Source: Deltaproteobacteria bacterium
Lineage (GTDB): Bacteria; Desulfobacterota; Desulfobacteria; C00003060
Length of the DNA stretch: 8,594 nt
Reading direction: 5' to 3'
Assembly: GCA_030667105.1 (NCBI GenBank)
Contig: DAOUWN010000066.1
Coordinates: 1 to 8,594 of the forward strand
Position 1 is the first letter of the stretch. Every line of letters starts with the position of its first letter. A program made the translations under genes and the position numbers. Shown here one piece after another: positions 6,209 to 8,594 of the stretch. The notes beneath the pieces were generated by a model. It ran no database searches. It saw only the letters and a list, made by a program, of their open reading frames with translations, and was not told where the DNA came from.

Positions 6209-7513
6209 ATGAGTCCAACGAGAAAACAGGTAATCTTCAGTTGGTGCATGTATGACTGGGCCAACTCGGCCTTTGCCACGAGTGTGCTGGCAGCTATCCT
6301 TCCGGTCTATTTTGCCTCACTCGTGCCTGAGGGCGGCGTCACATTACGGTGTGGCCCATTGAGCTTTGCAACATCGGCAAGCGGGCTCTGGGCGTACAGT
6401 GTCTCCTTTTCAGTGCTTTTGACAGCCCTGTGTGCGCCGGTCCTTGGAGCATTGGCTGATTTTTCGGGTTCCAAGAAAAAATTCCTTTTCGGCTTCACCT
6501 ACGCTGGGGCTTTCTTCACATTATTTCTGTATTTGGTTCAAGAAGGGGACTGGCTGTTTTGCCTTATCCTCTTTGTGGCGGGTAACATAGGATTTGCCGG
6601 TAGCATGCCCTTTTATAATGCTTTTTTGCCTGAGGTGGCCGTTAGAGAGGAAATAGACTGGGTTTCGGGCAAGGGCTATGCCTTTGGATACGCTGGTGGA
6701 GGGCTTTTGCTGGCCCTGCACGTGCTGATGATTACTCATCATGATGTTTTTGGAATACCGGACAGGTCGATGAGCATTCGCATATGCCTTGCCTCTGTGG
6801 GGATCTGGTGGGGGCTTTTTGCTGTGCCGCTTTTTCTTTGGGTTCCGGAGACAAGACGTTTGCATGATAAGCCAGAGTGCTTCTCTTATCTTAGGTACGG
6901 CTTTGCTCGCTTTTTCAGGACACTACGCTGTTTTCGAAAATATCGGGATCTGCTGTGGTTTATTGTCGCCTTCCTTATTTATAATGATGGCATTCAAACG
7001 GTGATTATGATGGCAGCTATCTTTGGCAAGACCGCCCTTGGCCTTGACACGGGTACCCTAATCGGCACCCTTCTGATGACACAGCTAATCGCACTGCCAG
7101 GGGCTCTTGTGTTTGCAAGGCTGGCTCAGCGCATCCGGGCCAAAGGCGCCATCATGGTCACATTGGTATTGTGGGTCGGCATTGTGACATACGCCTATTT
7201 CCTGAGAAGCGCTTTAGAATTCTGGATACTCGGTGGGCTTGTGGGTCTGATATTGGGTGGTAGTCAGGCCATCAGCCGATCCCTTTACGGGCAGTTGATT
7301 CCAAAGGATAGGGCAGCAGAGTTCTTTGGGTTTTTTGCCATCAGCTCAAAGTTCGCCTCTATATTTGGCCCCCTGATCTTTGGGCTGGTTACGGACCTTT
7401 CTGAAAACCCGCGAAACGCCATTGTTTCATTGGTCCTGTTCTTTGTGGTGGGGATGATCCTGTTGAGCCGGGTTGACATGGAGAGGGGACGGCTTCAGGC
7501 CACCAGAGATTAG
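6209..7513 (+). CDS. UMF1/Atg22-type MFS transporter
   Basis: This is an integral inner-membrane protein of the major facilitator superfamily, closest to the UMF1 family related to fungal vacuolar Atg22. The 434 residues contain about 12 hydrophobic helices in two halves, split by a basic loop (about 214-247). Family hallmarks are WCMYDWANSAF (12-22), GALADFSGSKKK (80-91, the MFS motif A position), FYNAFLPE (135-142), IYNDGIQTV (257-265) and GGSQAISRSLYGQLIP (350-365). Fungal Atg22 is linked to amino acid efflux, but bacterial members have no settled substrate, so none is assigned. The ATG at 6209 has GGAG six bases upstream. The neighbours, a divergent phospholipase-like gene and a downstream methyltransferase, do not point to a substrate. 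Confidence 0.93.
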   Translation: MSPTRKQVIFSWCMYDWANSAFATSVLAAILPVYFASLVPEGGVTLRCGPLSFATSASGLWAYSVSFSVLLTALCAPVLGALADFSGSKKKFLFGFTYAGAFFTLFLYLVQEGDWLFCLILFVAGNIGFAGSMPFYNAFLPEVAVREEIDWVSGKGYAFGYAGGGLLLALHVLMITHHDVFGIPDRSMSIRICLASVGIWWGLFAVPLFLWVPETRRLHDKPECFSYLRYGFARFFRTLRCFRKYRDLLWFIVAFLIYNDGIQTVIMMAAIFGKTALGLDTGTLIGTLLMTQLIALPGALVFARLAQRIRAKGAIMVTLVLWVGIVTYAYFLRSALEFWILGGLVGLILGGSQAISRSLYGQLIPKDRAAEFFGFFAISSKFASIFGPLIFGLVTDLSENPRNAIVSLVLFFVVGMILLSRVDMERGRLQATRD

Positions 7514-7666
7514 GCCATGAAGTGTGTACTTCTGAAGAATTCTATGGCAATTGCTAAGAACACATAGTCCATTATCCTTCTTCATCCAGAGAAGGGACAA
7601 CTATTTGTTTTCCCTCTGAGTTTCTAGAATTCTATAGGAAACGAAAGGAATTGTAACCAAAGCAAA
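7514..7666. other. Spacer between transporter and methyltransferase
   Basis: These 153 bases hold no gene. AGAATTCTAT occurs twice in direct orientation, at 7536-7545 and 7626-7635, 90 bases apart. The second copy is part of the palindrome TAGAATTCTA (7625-7634). A bulged hairpin pairs CAGAG and GGGA (7587-7597) with TCCCTCTG (7611-7618), without a T tract. A short GAAGT/ACTTC hairpin (7519-7532) follows the transporter stop. None is strong enough to call a terminator or operator. Confidence 0.5.
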
Positions 7667-8479
7667 GTGTCTGAAATGGATACTTACGCACGCAAGCTGT
7701 ATCTGTCCGATTTTTTGAGAGAGCCGGTTATTCGTTCAGCGATCCAGGCACTGCAGCTCCCTTCGGGCAGCCTGGGGCTGGATGGAGGATGCGGGATTGG
7801 CAGTCATGCCTTGTTGTTGGCAGAGGCAGTGGCACCAACCGGGCATGTCACTGGCCTTGATTCGTCCACCGAGTTTTTAGCTTACGCACAGGAAATTGCA
7901 AATAAATCCAGTCTTTCAGAACGAATATCCTTTGAACAAGGAAACCTGAACAAACTTCCGTTCAAAGATGACACCTTCGATTGGATATGGAGTGTGGACT
8001 GCGTTGGATTGATTCCTGTGCAACCCCTGCCGTTGCTGAAGGAAGCTGCGAGGGTGGTAAAGTCCGGTGGCAGGGTGGTCATCCTTTTCTGGTCTTCTCA
8101 ACAGCTTCTTCCGGGATATCCCCTGTTGGAGGCTCGGCTGAATGCCACCTCTTCAGGAATTGCTCCGTTCGGCAAGGGGGTGAGCCCGAAATTGCACTTC
8201 TTGCGCGCGCTGGGTTGGTTTCGCAACGCCGGCTTGAAGGAATCCACGGTCCACACCTTCGTAGGCGACATTCATGCCCCGCTAGGTGATGATATTCGCA
8301 GTGCCTTGATATCACTGATTGAGATGCGCTGGGGGGAGCCGCAGTCGGAGGTGAAACGGGACGATTGGGTGGAATATCAGCGACTCTGCCGACCAGAGTC
8401 TCCGGATTTCATCTTGAATCTTCCGGACTACTACGGCTTTTTTACCTATTCGATGTTCCATGGCAAGGTCGCCAAATAA
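7667..8479 (+). CDS. Class I SAM-dependent methyltransferase
   Basis: The 270-residue soluble protein carries a Rossmann-type methyltransferase core in its first half. Motif I is LGLDGGCGIGSHALLLAE (36-53), which binds the SAM methionine part. The acidic residue Asp65 in VTGLDSS would bind the ribose. Residues 91-115 contain the GNLNKLPFKDDTFDWIWS type segment seen in UbiE/MenG-like enzymes, followed by LKEAARVVKSGGRVVILFW (124-142). The C-terminal half, rich in aromatics (DYYGFFTYSMFHG near the end), presumably binds the substrate, which I cannot name. The start is GTG at 7667; ATG at 7676 is an alternative. The only purine-rich site, AAAGGAA (7644-7650), is 16 bases from the GTG, so initiation is not well supported by the sequence. 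It lies 153 bases after the transporter and need not be in the same operon. Confidence 0.9.
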   Translation: MSEMDTYARKLYLSDFLREPVIRSAIQALQLPSGSLGLDGGCGIGSHALLLAEAVAPTGHVTGLDSSTEFLAYAQEIANKSSLSERISFEQGNLNKLPFKDDTFDWIWSVDCVGLIPVQPLPLLKEAARVVKSGGRVVILFWSSQQLLPGYPLLEARLNATSSGIAPFGKGVSPKLHFLRALGWFRNAGLKESTVHTFVGDIHAPLGDDIRSALISLIEMRWGEPQSEVKRDDWVEYQRLCRPESPDFILNLPDYYGFFTYSMFHGKVAK

Positions 8480-8502
8480 AGCGTCCGAAAGAGTGATACT
8501 AG

Positions 8503-8594
8503 GAGGCTGTCTGAGAATGAGATATTTTTTTCAAGATCAAGGAAGGCGAAAATTATAACCACAGGAATACATTGAAGTATTTCGAGGATTATAA
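8503..8594. repeat. Possible repeat or mobile-element end at window edge
   Basis: After the methyltransferase stop no gene is seen up to the edge. The sequence GGAGGCTGTCTGAGAAT (from 8503) has the look of an insertion-sequence terminal repeat. Further on, TTATAACC...GGAATAC and GTATTTCGAGGATTATAA (about 8554-8594) form an imperfect dyad around ATTGAA, with 13 of 18 positions matching. The window ends in or just after this dyad. No transposase is visible, so the assignment to a mobile element is an inference. Confidence 0.35.

Noticed and set aside
6521..6865. Minus-strand open frame of 114 codons
   Set aside because: It is antisense to the transporter, which has clear family motifs throughout; no independent support.
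7587..7618. Terminator after the transporter gene
   Set aside because: The stem is bulged (5 plus 4 pairs), the loop is long and no T tract follows.
5274..8479. Phospholipase-like gene, transporter and methyltransferase as one lipid-processing system
   Set aside because: The first is divergent from the others, the spacings are loose, and none has an assigned substrate, so a joint pathway is not supported.

Overview
The window carries mostly conserved bacterial genes and looks like a chromosomal stretch from a Gram-negative bacterium, most probably a Desulfobacterota-type (deltaproteobacterial) organism. That placement is inferred from the style of the YajC, SecD and PurB proteins, the moderate base composition, the frequent TTG/GTG starts and the intergenic repeats. 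It is not proven by any marker gene.

Left part, minus strand (read right to left). A LysM-like membrane-anchored protein (5046-4297) is followed by purB (4141-2828, adenylosuccinate lyase), an uncharacterised putative lipoprotein (2688-2008), yajC (1836-1510) and secD (1492 running off position 1). yajC and secD form the familiar Sec accessory operon. They are 17 bases apart, each with a strong Shine-Dalgarno sequence in front of a TTG start. secF would be expected just beyond the left edge. A zinc-dependent phospholipase C-like protein (6152-5274) lies further upstream on the same strand.

Right part, plus strand. A UMF1/Atg22-type major facilitator transporter (6209-7513) starts only 56 bases from the phospholipase-like gene and is divergent from it. 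It is followed by a class I SAM-dependent methyltransferase (7667-8479). The last ~90 bases (about 8503-8594) are non-coding and look like the beginning of a repeat or mobile-element end cut by the window edge.

The most unusual content lies between the genes. Four separate spacers carry short-period degenerate tandem repeats with periods of 7 or 8 bases, and each spacer uses a different unit. In two of them (1863-1967 and 2722-2857) the arrays come as an inverted pair around a short core, so each could fold into a long hairpin. The second pair reaches into the 3' end of purB and appears to have supplied its last codons. A third array (6149-6190) covers the start codon of the phospholipase-like gene. 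I see no defence, CRISPR, phage or secondary-metabolite system. Apart from yajC-secD, the genes do not form an obvious joint pathway.
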